Positions 38,035 to 46,093 of a DNA stretch of 64,000 nt are shown in pieces; within the stretch, counting starts at the first letter, position 1; each line of letters starts with the position of its first letter. The stretch comes from Bacteroidaceae bacterium (lineage in GTDB: Bacteria; Bacteroidota; Bacteroidia; Bacteroidales; Bacteroidaceae). Location of the stretch: assembly GCA_017547165.1 (NCBI GenBank), contig JAFYQK010000021.1:1-64000 (forward strand). Reading direction: 5' to 3'. The position numbers and the translations under genes are program-made. The notes beneath the pieces are model-generated. The model searched no databases. It saw only the letters and a list, made by a program, of their open reading frames with translations, and had not been told where the DNA came from.

Positions 38035-40197
38035 TTACCAATCCTGTGCCTTGGCGTACTCTTTGGTTGCCATTTTCCTGTCCAGCGTCTGTCGGCTGAA
38101 ACATGGGAAGATGTAGTCTTTGCCATGTGTGGCGCCAACGTTGCCAAACCATGCGGAATAGTGTTGCTTTTCCTCCTCGGGATACCAGCCCATTACCCAG
38201 TTCATGTTGGGATTGCCACCAGCTTTGTAGTCTTGATTGAAATACTTTATGAAATTGGTATTGTCGTTGAATGGATACTTCCATTCTGTTCCCTGAGAGG
38301 AGGTTATCACCTTGTAGTCGTCGTTCCACTTGTGACACAGGCCAACTGCGGTGATATAGTTGTTGCGGTCTGAATTGGGACCTGCAAATTTCAGACAAAC
38401 CCATTTCTCGTCAATGGCGGGATAGTTCATGCCTTCCTGAGACGAATCTCCACGAGGCGTGTAACCAAATTCGTCTGATTGCTTTTTCTGCAAGAATGCA
38501 ATATTTTCGATGGGAATACATGAATTCTCGTAGTCGAGAGCCACATACCAAAGCTGGTCGGTATTGTCACTTACTGACAGGAAGTTGTTGCTGGAGGTCT
38601 CTACCATCTTGCCCCACTCGTCGGAGTCGTGGAAATTCTTGTTCAGTACCAATGGAATATAGTTGCGCACAACGCCATCAGGGCCTTCAAACTGTCGGTC
38701 AGTAGCAGGCTCCTTGTGTCCGTTTTCGCCTCTTACCATCATGAAATCGGCTACGACAAGACGGTTATTTGTGGTGTCGGCGTTTTCTTTGATGTACTTG
38801 TCGAGATTTTCTTTCAACGCATTTCGGCGAGCCTCGTCGGCAGCAAGGTACCACAGGGGAATCAGGCAGCACATGTTCTCAACGGGACTATAGGACACGA
38901 GTGCAAGGTTGGAGTTTTCGTCGGCTATGCTTGCACTCCAATTGTCGAAGTCGCCAGACTCATTGCCACCACGTACTTCAAATTTGTACTCTTCTTCGCT
39001 TGTTTCCTGAAGATCGGAGTTTGAAGACTCTTTTCCATATTCTAATGTGCCACCTTGCATGGCCTGTGCCTGCAGGTATGACTCCATCCAGTTCTTGGCT
39101 TCGCCCTGTCCCTTCTTCTTGCAAGAGAGAGACAAGCTAAAGTCAGAGGAAGTAGAGGTATAGTATGATGTTGCTTTACGGCGATAGTATGCAGTGAATG
39201 TACCGCCAAACACACCACCAGTTGTGACGTGGGTGCCGTATTTGTCAAGCAATTTAGATATGCCTTCGTAGGTGTTGGGGTAGGCTTGATAGAGAGAACT
39301 TTCGGGGTTGTTTAACAAATCGTAGGCATCTTCTGACATATAAGGGGTATAGAGATCGGGACCAGAATTTTCTTCTGTGAATTTACCTCCCAAATAATAG
39401 GCAACGAAAGTCTTCTTATATATATCTATATGGTATTCGAATTCCTCGGCACTTTTTGTAGACTTGCTCCAGCCTTTAGACAGAGAACCTGTGAACATGG
39501 ACCCCTCCCAAATTTTTTTAGTCCAGTTGTTCGTGCTGCTGATGCCTACGTTGCGGGCTACTTCTGATGTTGCCTCGGAGTATGAGGCATCGCTGATTTC
39601 AGTGCCGTTTCCAACGGGGTTGTGCGATTCCTGCACCTTATTGTCTGCCCACAGAGCTTTTATGCTCAGCAAATCGAAGCGGGGAGTGGCGAGGAGCTCT
39701 CCATTGACAATGTTTACACCCTTGCCAATCTGGTCAAGATAAGGATGGGGGAGAACTACGTTTTTCATGCGCTCTTCGTCCTGACAGATTAGGTAGACTG
39801 TGTCCTTGCTTTCCTCCGATGTTTCGGCACGAGTACTGCCGGGTTTGGGTAAATATACCTTTGTGACGAACGGAGTCATGTCTGACTTGTCCTTTAGCTT
39901 CAGTACCAGGAACTCCTGCTTCTCCCCTTGTCTTACAGAGTATTCGAATCTGTCGTTTTCTGGGTCAATGCCAAGAATAGCTACTGCGTTCAGGGGAATT
40001 GCAATCTCTTCGGTAAGCCAGGGGTTGAACTTAAATACTTGCTTGCTCATGTTGCTGGTGCTTGCAAGCTCAAATTCAGCGATACTCTCCTTTTGTGGGA
40101 TGTAAATCTCTGGGGTGTCCGACTCACAGCTTGTTGTTGCAAGCACGGAGAATGCCAGCACTAATACATAGATGATGTTCGAAAATGATAATTTCAT
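38035..40197 (-). CDS. MACPF (perforin-like) domain lipoprotein
   Basis: The 720-residue protein has a lipoprotein signal with lipobox TTSC and acylated C24. The MACPF signature YGTHVTTGGVFGGTF, around residues 316-330, sits in a larger region (about 190-480) with the strand-turn pattern of perforin folds. The preceding part (about 30-180) is strand-rich and unrecognised; the last 120 residues, with W- and G-rich stretches such as MNWVMGWYPEEE, may be a binding domain. MACPF proteins make pores; in Bacteroidales some are secreted or surface toxins against related strains. It is 27 bp after the DUF3089 gene, so the two form a unit. No immunity gene is recognised. Confidence 0.82.
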   Translation of the reverse strand: MKLSFSNIIYVLVLAFSVLATTSCESDTPEIYIPQKESIAEFELASTSNMSKQVFKFNPWLTEEIAIPLNAVAILGIDPENDRFEYSVRQGEKQEFLVLKLKDKSDMTPFVTKVYLPKPGSTRAETSEESKDTVYLICQDEERMKNVVLPHPYLDQIGKGVNIVNGELLATPRFDLLSIKALWADNKVQESHNPVGNGTEISDASYSEATSEVARNVGISSTNNWTKKIWEGSMFTGSLSKGWSKSTKSAEEFEYHIDIYKKTFVAYYLGGKFTEENSGPDLYTPYMSEDAYDLLNNPESSLYQAYPNTYEGISKLLDKYGTHVTTGGVFGGTFTAYYRRKATSYYTSTSSDFSLSLSCKKKGQGEAKNWMESYLQAQAMQGGTLEYGKESSNSDLQETSEEEYKFEVRGGNESGDFDNWSASIADENSNLALVSYSPVENMCCLIPLWYLAADEARRNALKENLDKYIKENADTTNNRLVVADFMMVRGENGHKEPATDRQFEGPDGVVRNYIPLVLNKNFHDSDEWGKMVETSSNNFLSVSDNTDQLWYVALDYENSCIPIENIAFLQKKQSDEFGYTPRGDSSQEGMNYPAIDEKWVCLKFAGPNSDRNNYITAVGLCHKWNDDYKVITSSQGTEWKYPFNDNTNFIKYFNQDYKAGGNPNMNWVMGWYPEEEKQHYSAWFGNVGATHGKDYIFPCFSRQTLDRKMATKEYAKAQDW

Positions 40198-40224
40198 ATG
40201 TAGAATATTTTAGGGGGGGGATTA

Positions 40225-41223
40225 TTACTGTTCGCTGAAATAAGCGTCTATCCTTTTCTGTGCATTCTCGGCAATGTTGTAATAGTATAGCTTAAAATCG
40301 CACCCATGCAGGGCATATTCGCCAATACCCTGCTCGTTCTCAGGCTGCTCAGGCATACCTACTATAAGAACTTCGTACTTACGTGCGGGGTCGTACATTA
40401 CCTGGGCAGAGTAGCGCTCGCGTGTGCTGAGTGCTCCAAGGTTTCGGGGGTCATCTGCCTCCACCTTCTCGTAGTCGTGCTTCCATGAAATGGGGTTTAT
40501 GGACATGGCCCCTTCGTGGCATACCAGATTGTATGAACCGAATTCTCCGTTTTCCATGCGTTCGCAATTCCATGAGATTACCACACGTGTGTCGGTCTCT
40601 CCTTCGGCAAACTTCAGGTGAGTGTTTTCTTCAAAGTAGTCTTGGGAATAGGAATATCCCAATGGGTAGGCAGCAACCATGCGGCCATACACCTCGGGAT
40701 GGTCTGCCATGTAGTCTGAAAGAAGGTATTTCAGTACATTAGAACCCTGCGAGTGTCCGGCCAGGATAAAAGGACGCCCGCAGTTGTAGTGTTCTAAGTA
40801 GTATTCAAATGCCGCCTTTGCATCTGAATATGGTGTGCCAGCCACCATTTCCTCCTGTTCTTCCAGGGGATAGTTGAGCAGTTTCATGGCATCCAGCTGG
40901 CGATAATAAGGTGCATATACATTGGCAACACTTTCGAAGCATGAAGCCTGTTCTTCATATACGCCTGGAACCTTTGCGCGCATGCTGGCATTGTCTATGG
41001 TATTTATAATATCGTCTTCTTCGGTTGCCTCCCAGCTGGTGGGGTAGAGATAGAACACGTCTACCGCCTTTTCAGCAGTAGAAATCTTTACCCAATTGTT
41101 GGTGTCGGAGTAATCAACGGAAGCTTGTTCGTTGGGTTCTGCCTCATCATTGTCGCAACTGCCCATGGTGAAGCTGAGCATCGCGGCCATAATAACCATT
41201 CCTGTAGCTCTAAATGTCTTCAT
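40225..41223 (-). CDS. DUF3089 lipoprotein, alpha/beta-hydrolase-like
   Basis: The 332-residue protein has a lipoprotein signal with lipobox MGSC and acylated C23. The following DUF3089 region includes DVFYLYPTSW (about 55-64) and a nucleophile elbow GHSQG at 156-160 with S158, as in alpha/beta hydrolases. A C-terminal GCDFKLYYYNIAENAQKR segment completes the family pattern. It could hydrolyse an ester or amide at the cell surface, but no substrate is known. It is the first gene of the unit with the MACPF protein and has a long leader upstream. Confidence 0.85.
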   Translation of the reverse strand: MKTFRATGMVIMAAMLSFTMGSCDNDEAEPNEQASVDYSDTNNWVKISTAEKAVDVFYLYPTSWEATEEDDIINTIDNASMRAKVPGVYEEQASCFESVANVYAPYYRQLDAMKLLNYPLEEQEEMVAGTPYSDAKAAFEYYLEHYNCGRPFILAGHSQGSNVLKYLLSDYMADHPEVYGRMVAAYPLGYSYSQDYFEENTHLKFAEGETDTRVVISWNCERMENGEFGSYNLVCHEGAMSINPISWKHDYEKVEADDPRNLGALSTRERYSAQVMYDPARKYEVLIVGMPEQPENEQGIGEYALHGCDFKLYYYNIAENAQKRIDAYFSEQ

Positions 41224-41571
41224 AATTGTAAAGTTTTATAGAATATGTTTTTTTGTTCAATCTCAATACTATGACGAAAGTTTTATGGCTTGTCATAGAG
41301 GCTTTTCCCGACTAGGCTATCTGTGCTCCAATGGGCTTTAGACCGTTTCGATTATTCAGAATGCCCTCGGAGTTTCAGCTGCTTCTAATGCTTTTGCCCT
41401 TGCAAAATAAGGCAAAAGTATTGATAAGCCTGTCGCTGTTTTACAAAAAGCAGTGTTTCAGTTTTACAAAAGATAGTTTTGAGGATGCCGTTTATATAGT
41501 GTGGTAGAAACAAAAAACGCCCATTTCATGGGAGAAATGGACGATTTGGGGATAAAACTGGCCAAGCAATC
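41224..41571. other. 348-bp control region upstream of the DUF3089-MACPF unit
   Basis: This is the longest gene-free spacer on this strand nearby. It holds a -7 box (41420-41413) and two copies of an 11-bp repeat (below). Between the promoter and the DUF3089 ATG lies a leader of about 185 bases, for which no riboswitch or clear fold was recognised. Confidence 0.6.
41413..41471 (-). promoter_or_regulatory. Promoter and direct-repeat operator of the DUF3089-MACPF unit
   Basis: Read on the minus strand: two copies of TTTTGTAAAAC, at 41471-41461 and 41448-41438, exactly 23 bp apart (about two helical turns), then the -7 box TACTTTTG at 41420-41413. TTTG inside the downstream repeat lies about 23 bases from the -7 box, so it may overlap the -33 position. 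This arrangement is typical of AraC-type activator sites. Confidence 0.5.
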
Positions 41572-42618
41572 CTATTGGTGGCCCTCTGTGGAAGACTCCA
41601 TCCACTTGTGGTAATGCCTCCATGCTGTGGAGCGATGACGGAATCCTGCATGGAAGAAAAGTTCTTGGATATTGGCTTGGGGATTGCGTTTCAACTCTTC
41701 GGCCACATAGGCTATGCGGCGTCTGGAAATGTATTCGCTGAAAGTCATTCCTACATTGCGCTTGAAGGCATCGTTTACGTAGGTGCGGTTGGAGAAGACT
41801 TGCTGCGTCAGGGTTGACAGGTTCATGTCTGGGTTGCGCCACCCCTTGTTGTCATCTATTATCACTAATATCTTCTTCCAAAGATGGTCGTGCTCAAGGT
41901 TCGTATTCGTGCTTTCTTCCAGAAGTTCAGGTTGGGCGGGCATTACAACCAGGCGTTCATTCAGTTCATAATGTGTTATTCCAAAGAAAAAGCCTGTCCA
42001 TGTAATCTGATGAAAGAGTACTAAAATGGGTGCATGAGTCAGCTGTATCAGAAAATGCAGTAGTCCAATCAGGCAGAACCCCATGGCATAGGCCATAATG
42101 AGTTTCTTGTCGACGCTGCTCCGACGCCAATCATAGGGGACAAGAAAGAGAGAAAAACAATAGAATAGCATCGTGCAAATGGCGAATAGACGAAACAACA
42201 CGTTGAACTCGCCAAGGTGCAGCCAAAGGTCGGCATAATTGTTTAAGGTAGTGTACTCGATGCCTGCACACATGCCCACGAACACCAATATAAGCAGGGG
42301 GGCTAACAACAGGGCGTACACCTTGACTTTGCTGATTGACGGCCGGATAACCTCGAGAGGATACAAGAAGAAGGTCATCTGCATGAGCAGTGGCACAAAG
42401 GTATGCTCAGGTTCAAAAAGGGTTGCGTCAACAACTAAGCTCTCGTTCCAGGTGCGAAAAATAAATACGAAGGTAGTCAGGGCAGACAACCAGCTGAATA
42501 TTGCCTGAATGTGGCGGGAATAGTCGCCAGTTTCTTTGCGGCGCCTCCATAGCAAGATGCCGCAGGCGGTGAGTCCTATGGTCATCAGCAATAGGACTAT
42601 TGTGAATATTACTTTCAT
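41572..42618 (-). CDS. Membrane-bound AraC-type regulator
   Basis: The 348-residue protein begins with about seven hydrophobic helices (residues 1-215), followed by a short linker and an AraC-type HTH domain at about 245-348. The HTH has LTQQVFSNRTYVNDAFKRNVGMTFSEYISRRR and NIQELFFHAGFRHRSTAWRHYHKW in pieces. This 7TM-HTH layout is common in Bacteroidales, where the membrane part is thought to sense an external signal. It is the gene just upstream of the DUF3089-MACPF control region, on the same strand, and lies 4 bp after rsmA. It is the likely regulator of that unit (inference). Confidence 0.85.
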   Translation of the reverse strand: MKVIFTIVLLLMTIGLTACGILLWRRRKETGDYSRHIQAIFSWLSALTTFVFIFRTWNESLVVDATLFEPEHTFVPLLMQMTFFLYPLEVIRPSISKVKVYALLLAPLLILVFVGMCAGIEYTTLNNYADLWLHLGEFNVLFRLFAICTMLFYCFSLFLVPYDWRRSSVDKKLIMAYAMGFCLIGLLHFLIQLTHAPILVLFHQITWTGFFFGITHYELNERLVVMPAQPELLEESTNTNLEHDHLWKKILVIIDDNKGWRNPDMNLSTLTQQVFSNRTYVNDAFKRNVGMTFSEYISRRRIAYVAEELKRNPQANIQELFFHAGFRHRSTAWRHYHKWMESSTEGHQ

Positions 42619-42622
42619 GAAG

Positions 42623-43402
42623 TTACTTCTTGGTATCTGCCATGTGTATTGTTATGTCATTGGTCAGCAGTATGAATTGCTCTACGGAAAGTTGCTCCGG
42701 ACGCATGGTTCCAAACGGATGCTCTGCTGGAATCAGCCCCTTCAGCGAGCCTCTCAGCATCTTTCTTCTTTGCTGGAAACTCTGCTTAACTATGCGTGTG
42801 AGCAGCGCGACATCGCACCCGGGGTCGGTGACACCGTTGCGTGTCATGCGTATCACAGCAGAATGCACCTTGGGCGGCGGGTTGAACACACCTGGAGGCA
42901 CGGTGAAGAGGTAATCCACATCGTACCACAGCTGTATGAGCACCGTGATGATGCCGAAGGCCTTTGTGCCGGGCTTGGCAGCCAAACGTTCGGCAACTTC
43001 CTTCTGTATCATGCCCGTACAACATGGGATATAATCCTTGAAGTCAAGCATCTTGAAGAATATCTGTGATGAGATGTTGTAGGGGTAGTTGCCGGTGAGT
43101 ACAAATTTGCCTCCATCGAAGGTGCGGTCAAGGTGCATTTTCAGGAAATCGTCGGCAATGATGTTGTCTTCAAACTCGGGATATGTCTTGCGCAGGTATT
43201 CCACGCTTTCTGAGTCCAGTTCCACCACTTTCAGTGGGCGTGGCTTCTGCATCAGGTATTGGGTCATTACACCCATGCCAGGACCTACCTCAAGTACGGG
43301 TATGTCTGGATATGCGTCAACAGTGTCGGCAATGCGCTTTGCTATGCTGAGGTCTGTCAAAAAATGCTGTCCGAGAAACTTTTTCGGCTTAACGAGGGGC
43401 AT
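42623..43402 (-). CDS. rsmA: 16S rRNA dimethyladenosine transferase
   Basis: The 259-residue enzyme dimethylates A1518 and A1519 of 16S rRNA. KPKKFLGQHFL at 5-15, SAM-binding EVGPGMGVMTQ at 38-48 and the catalytic NYPYNI at 105-110 are family motifs, and RRKMLRGSL lies in the C-terminal domain. The ATG at 43402 matches family starts (MPLVKPKKF) better than an upstream ATG at 43429. The AraC-type regulator gene follows after 4 bp and may be read through. Confidence 0.96.
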   Translation of the reverse strand: MPLVKPKKFLGQHFLTDLSIAKRIADTVDAYPDIPVLEVGPGMGVMTQYLMQKPRPLKVVELDSESVEYLRKTYPEFEDNIIADDFLKMHLDRTFDGGKFVLTGNYPYNISSQIFFKMLDFKDYIPCCTGMIQKEVAERLAAKPGTKAFGIITVLIQLWYDVDYLFTVPPGVFNPPPKVHSAVIRMTRNGVTDPGCDVALLTRIVKQSFQQRRKMLRGSLKGLIPAEHPFGTMRPEQLSVEQFILLTNDITIHMADTKK

Positions 43403-43419
43403 ATATAGGATTTTTTTGT

Positions 43420-43427
43420 ATTTTTGC
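43420..43427 (+). promoter_or_regulatory. -7 box (TATTTTTG) of the flippase-like gene
   Basis: TATTTTTG matches TAnnTTTG on the plus strand. Predicted start is near 43432, about 50 bases before the GTG at 43482. The -33 region shows no clear TTTG. It lies in the 79-bp gap between the divergent rsmA and flippase-like genes. Confidence 0.4.
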
Positions 43428-43481
43428 ATACGAAGATACGGAGATTTAAGTAATGTACCAAAGAAATCGCCTTTTTATTTT

Positions 43482-44474
43482 GTGAAGCAAATCCTGAAAC
43501 ATATACTGAGAATAGTTTTGCCCTTGCTTCTGGCTACCGTGATATTGCACTGGATGTACCGGGGAGTGGACTGGGGTGGCGTGTGGGCTGCCCTGGAGGG
43601 TGGAATGAACTGGTGGTGGATGCTCCTGAGCATGCCCTTTGGCGTGTCGGCACAGCTCTTCCGCGCCTTGCGTTGGAGAGTGGTACTGAAGCCCATGGGC
43701 GAGAATCCGCGCCTGTCTACCTGTTGCAACAGCATCTTCCTTAGCTATGCCTCGTCTTTGGCAATTCCACGTGTAGGCGAGGTGCTCAGGTGTGGTGTGC
43801 TCTCAAAGTATGAGAACATCAGTTTTACACGCCTTGTCGGTTCCGTAGTGAGCGAACGTGTGGTGGACATGAGCATGGTGTTCCTCTTTTCGTTGGTGAC
43901 CATGCTTACGCAGATACCTGTGTTTATGGATTTCTTCGACAAGACGGGCCTCAATCTCGGAGGCTTTCTCTGCAGTCTCACCTCTGCTGGCTATTGGGTC
44001 ACAGGCATTTGTGCTCTGTCGGCTCTGGTGCTTGTATGGTTTCTGGTGAAGAAGCTGAAGCTTTTCTCCCGTACTAAGGAGAAGCTTTCCAAGCTTACGG
44101 AAGGCATGATGAGCGTGGCGCGTTTAAAGAACCCCTGGCTTTTCCTCCTCTACAGCGCTGGCATCTGGCTCAGCTATTATCTGCATTTCTATATAGCCTT
44201 CTATTGCTTTGACTATACCGCAGGCCTCGGTCCTGTGGCGGCTCTTGTAGCTTTTGTGGTAGGGTGCTTTGCCGTGCTGGTTCCCACGCCTAACGGGGCA
44301 GGTCCCTGGCATTTTGTGGTGAAGACCGTACTGGTGCTCTATGGCGTGCAGGACAACGATGCCGCCGTCTTTGCCCTCATAGTTCACACCCTGCAGACCA
44401 TGCTCACCGTGGTGCTCGGGCTTTATGCTCTGGCTGCCCTGGCCATGACGAGAATGAGGAAAACTGAAAGGTGA
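43482..44474 (+). CDS. Flippase-like membrane protein (LPG synthase TM / UPF0104)
   Basis: The 330-residue protein has about eight hydrophobic helices and matches the lysylphosphatidylglycerol synthase TM-region family, with ALRWRVVLKPMG, GEVLRCGVLSKYE and VPTPNGAGPWHFVVKT as landmarks. These proteins are thought to move lipids across the inner membrane; the aminoacyl-transferase domain of full MprF is absent. The open frame extends to 43089, but that part is antisense to rsmA and is not membrane-like. Therefore GTG at 43482 (VKQILKHILRIV) was chosen. pepD follows after 74 bp. Confidence 0.85.
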   Translation: MKQILKHILRIVLPLLLATVILHWMYRGVDWGGVWAALEGGMNWWWMLLSMPFGVSAQLFRALRWRVVLKPMGENPRLSTCCNSIFLSYASSLAIPRVGEVLRCGVLSKYENISFTRLVGSVVSERVVDMSMVFLFSLVTMLTQIPVFMDFFDKTGLNLGGFLCSLTSAGYWVTGICALSALVLVWFLVKKLKLFSRTKEKLSKLTEGMMSVARLKNPWLFLLYSAGIWLSYYLHFYIAFYCFDYTAGLGPVAALVAFVVGCFAVLVPTPNGAGPWHFVVKTVLVLYGVQDNDAAVFALIVHTLQTMLTVVLGLYALAALAMTRMRKTER

Positions 44475-44480
44475 AAACGG
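44468..44480. repeat. 13-bp repeat, left copy flanking pepD
   Basis: AAGGTGAAAACGG is present here across the 3' end of the flippase-like gene and as an exact inverted copy at 46068-46080. The 74-bp spacer that follows is pyrimidine-rich, with repeated CCTCTT. Confidence 0.5.
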
Positions 44481-44548
44481 AAAACCCTCCTCTCAAGTCC
44501 TCTTCCGTCCTCTTCCCCCCCAAAAAACAAAACCTAAAATTAATAAAT

Positions 44549-45994
44549 ATGACTATCAACGACCTTAACCCAAGAGAGATTTGGCAGAACTTCCATCTGC
44601 TTACACAAGTGCCCCGTCCAAGCGGACATTTGCAGAAGGTGCAGGAATTCCTTCTTCAGTGGGCTGCCGAGCGCGGTATAGAGGCATTCAAGGACAATGC
44701 CGAGAACATCGTCATGCGCAAGCCCGCCACACCTGGCAAGGAGAACTGTCGCACTGCTGTGCTTCAAGCCCATATGGATATGGTTCCTCAGAAGACCGAT
44801 GAGAGCACACACAATTTTGAGACAGATCCCATTGAAACTTGGGTAGATGGAGAGTGGCTTAAGGCAAAGGGAACCACCCTGGGCGCTGACGATGGTATTG
44901 GTGTGGCTGCTATCATGGCCGTAATGGAGGCCAAGGATATCGAGCACGGTCCTTTGGAAGCTCTTATCACTGCTGACGAAGAAACATGCATGTATGGTGT
45001 GAACCACCTGAGTGCAGATACTCTTAAGGGTGATATCCTTTTGAATATTGATAACGAGAATATGGGAGAATTTGTCATCGGCAGTGCTGGTGGTGTAAAC
45101 ATTACCGCAACTATGAAGTATCAAGAGGTGGATACCGATGCCGACGATGTTGCTGTAAAGGTTTGCGTAGCAGGTTTGCGTGGCGGTCATTCTGGTCTTG
45201 AAATTAACGAGGGACGTGGCAATGCAAACAAACTTCTTGCTCGCATTGTGCGTCAGGCAATACTTGACGACGAGGCTCGTCTTGCTTCATGGAAGGGTGG
45301 CAATATGCGCAATGCTATTCCTCGCACAGCAGAGGCCGTGTTAACTTTGCCCAAAGAGAATGTTGACGACCTGAAGGAATTGTGCGAGTTCTGCCAGAAA
45401 CAGTTTGTCGATGAGTATCGTGGTGTAGAGCATAGCATAGAGGTCACTCTGCATGAGGTTGCTCTTCCTGCCAAGCAGGTTCCCGTAGAGATTCAGGACA
45501 ATCTCATCAGCGCTATCATGGCATGCCACAACGGCGTGTTGCGTTTCATTCCCAGCATTCCTCGTGTTGTAGAGACAAGCAGCAACCTTGCTATCATTAA
45601 CATTGGCGAGGGCAATGCAGAAATTCTTATTCTTGCCCGTAGCAGTTGTGACACTCAGTTGGAGTTCTTGCAGGAGATGATGGTATGTACCTTTGGTATG
45701 GTTGGCATGAAGGTTGAGTTTGGCGGACAGTATGGTAGTTGGCAGCCCAACTTTGACTCTCCAATCGTAGCTAAAATGGTAGAAGTTTATAAAGATTGTT
45801 TCCATGAGGATGCCAAGGTAGAGGTATGTCATGCAGGACTTGAGTGCAGTATCATCGGCGCTGTTTATCCCAACATGGATTTGGTTAGCTTTGGTCCCAC
45901 CCTGCGTTCTCCTCATACTCCAGATGAGCGTTGCAATATTCCAAGTGTAGAGAAGTTCTGGGTATTCCTCAAGGCCCTGCTGGCAAGCATTTAA
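44549..45994 (+). CDS. pepD: Aminoacyl-histidine dipeptidase (PepD, M20 family)
   Basis: The 481-residue metallopeptidase cleaves Xaa-His and other dipeptides in the cytosol. Metal ligands are seen at AHMDM (H75, D77), LGADDG (D114), ADEE (E144-E145) and the C-terminal CHAGLECS histidine. GLRGGHSGLEI marks the lid domain. Length is typical. The ATG at 44549 was chosen because the upstream frame to 44471 is a C-rich spacer without family similarity. Confidence 0.95.
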   Translation: MTINDLNPREIWQNFHLLTQVPRPSGHLQKVQEFLLQWAAERGIEAFKDNAENIVMRKPATPGKENCRTAVLQAHMDMVPQKTDESTHNFETDPIETWVDGEWLKAKGTTLGADDGIGVAAIMAVMEAKDIEHGPLEALITADEETCMYGVNHLSADTLKGDILLNIDNENMGEFVIGSAGGVNITATMKYQEVDTDADDVAVKVCVAGLRGGHSGLEINEGRGNANKLLARIVRQAILDDEARLASWKGGNMRNAIPRTAEAVLTLPKENVDDLKELCEFCQKQFVDEYRGVEHSIEVTLHEVALPAKQVPVEIQDNLISAIMACHNGVLRFIPSIPRVVETSSNLAIINIGEGNAEILILARSSCDTQLEFLQEMMVCTFGMVGMKVEFGGQYGSWQPNFDSPIVAKMVEVYKDCFHEDAKVEVCHAGLECSIIGAVYPNMDLVSFGPTLRSPHTPDERCNIPSVEKFWVFLKALLASI

Positions 45995-46008
45995 TAGAGA
46001 ACGGTGAT

Positions 46009-46054
46009 CGGTTAGCGTGGAGCGGTAATGTTCGTTCCCCGCTAACCGCTAACC
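46009..46054. repeat. REP-like palindrome with GCTAACC tandem units
   Basis: CGGTTAGCG (46009-46017) pairs with CGCTAACCG (46040-46048). GCTAACC is repeated head to tail at 46041-46054. It lies in the 99-bp spacer between pepD and the threonine ammonia-lyase gene and may act as a terminator or as a dispersed repeat. Confidence 0.45.
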
Positions 46055-46067
46055 GCTCATCCGCTTC

Positions 46068-46080
46068 CCGTTTTCACCTT
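46068..46080. repeat. 13-bp repeat, right inverted copy flanking pepD
   Basis: CCGTTTTCACCTT is the exact reverse complement of 44468-44480. Confidence 0.5.
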
Positions 46081-46093
46081 CCCGTTTGAAAAG

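Noticed and set aside
37850-38404. Open frame of 184 codons on the minus strand beside the MACPF gene
   Set aside because: Overlaps the 3' end of the MACPF gene in another frame; very rich in Q, R and W, as expected of shadow frames. The rest lies in the gap before the corA gene.
43089-43481. N-terminal extension of the flippase-like protein
   Set aside because: This part is antisense to rsmA and is not hydrophobic; a GTG at 43482 gives a proper membrane-protein start.
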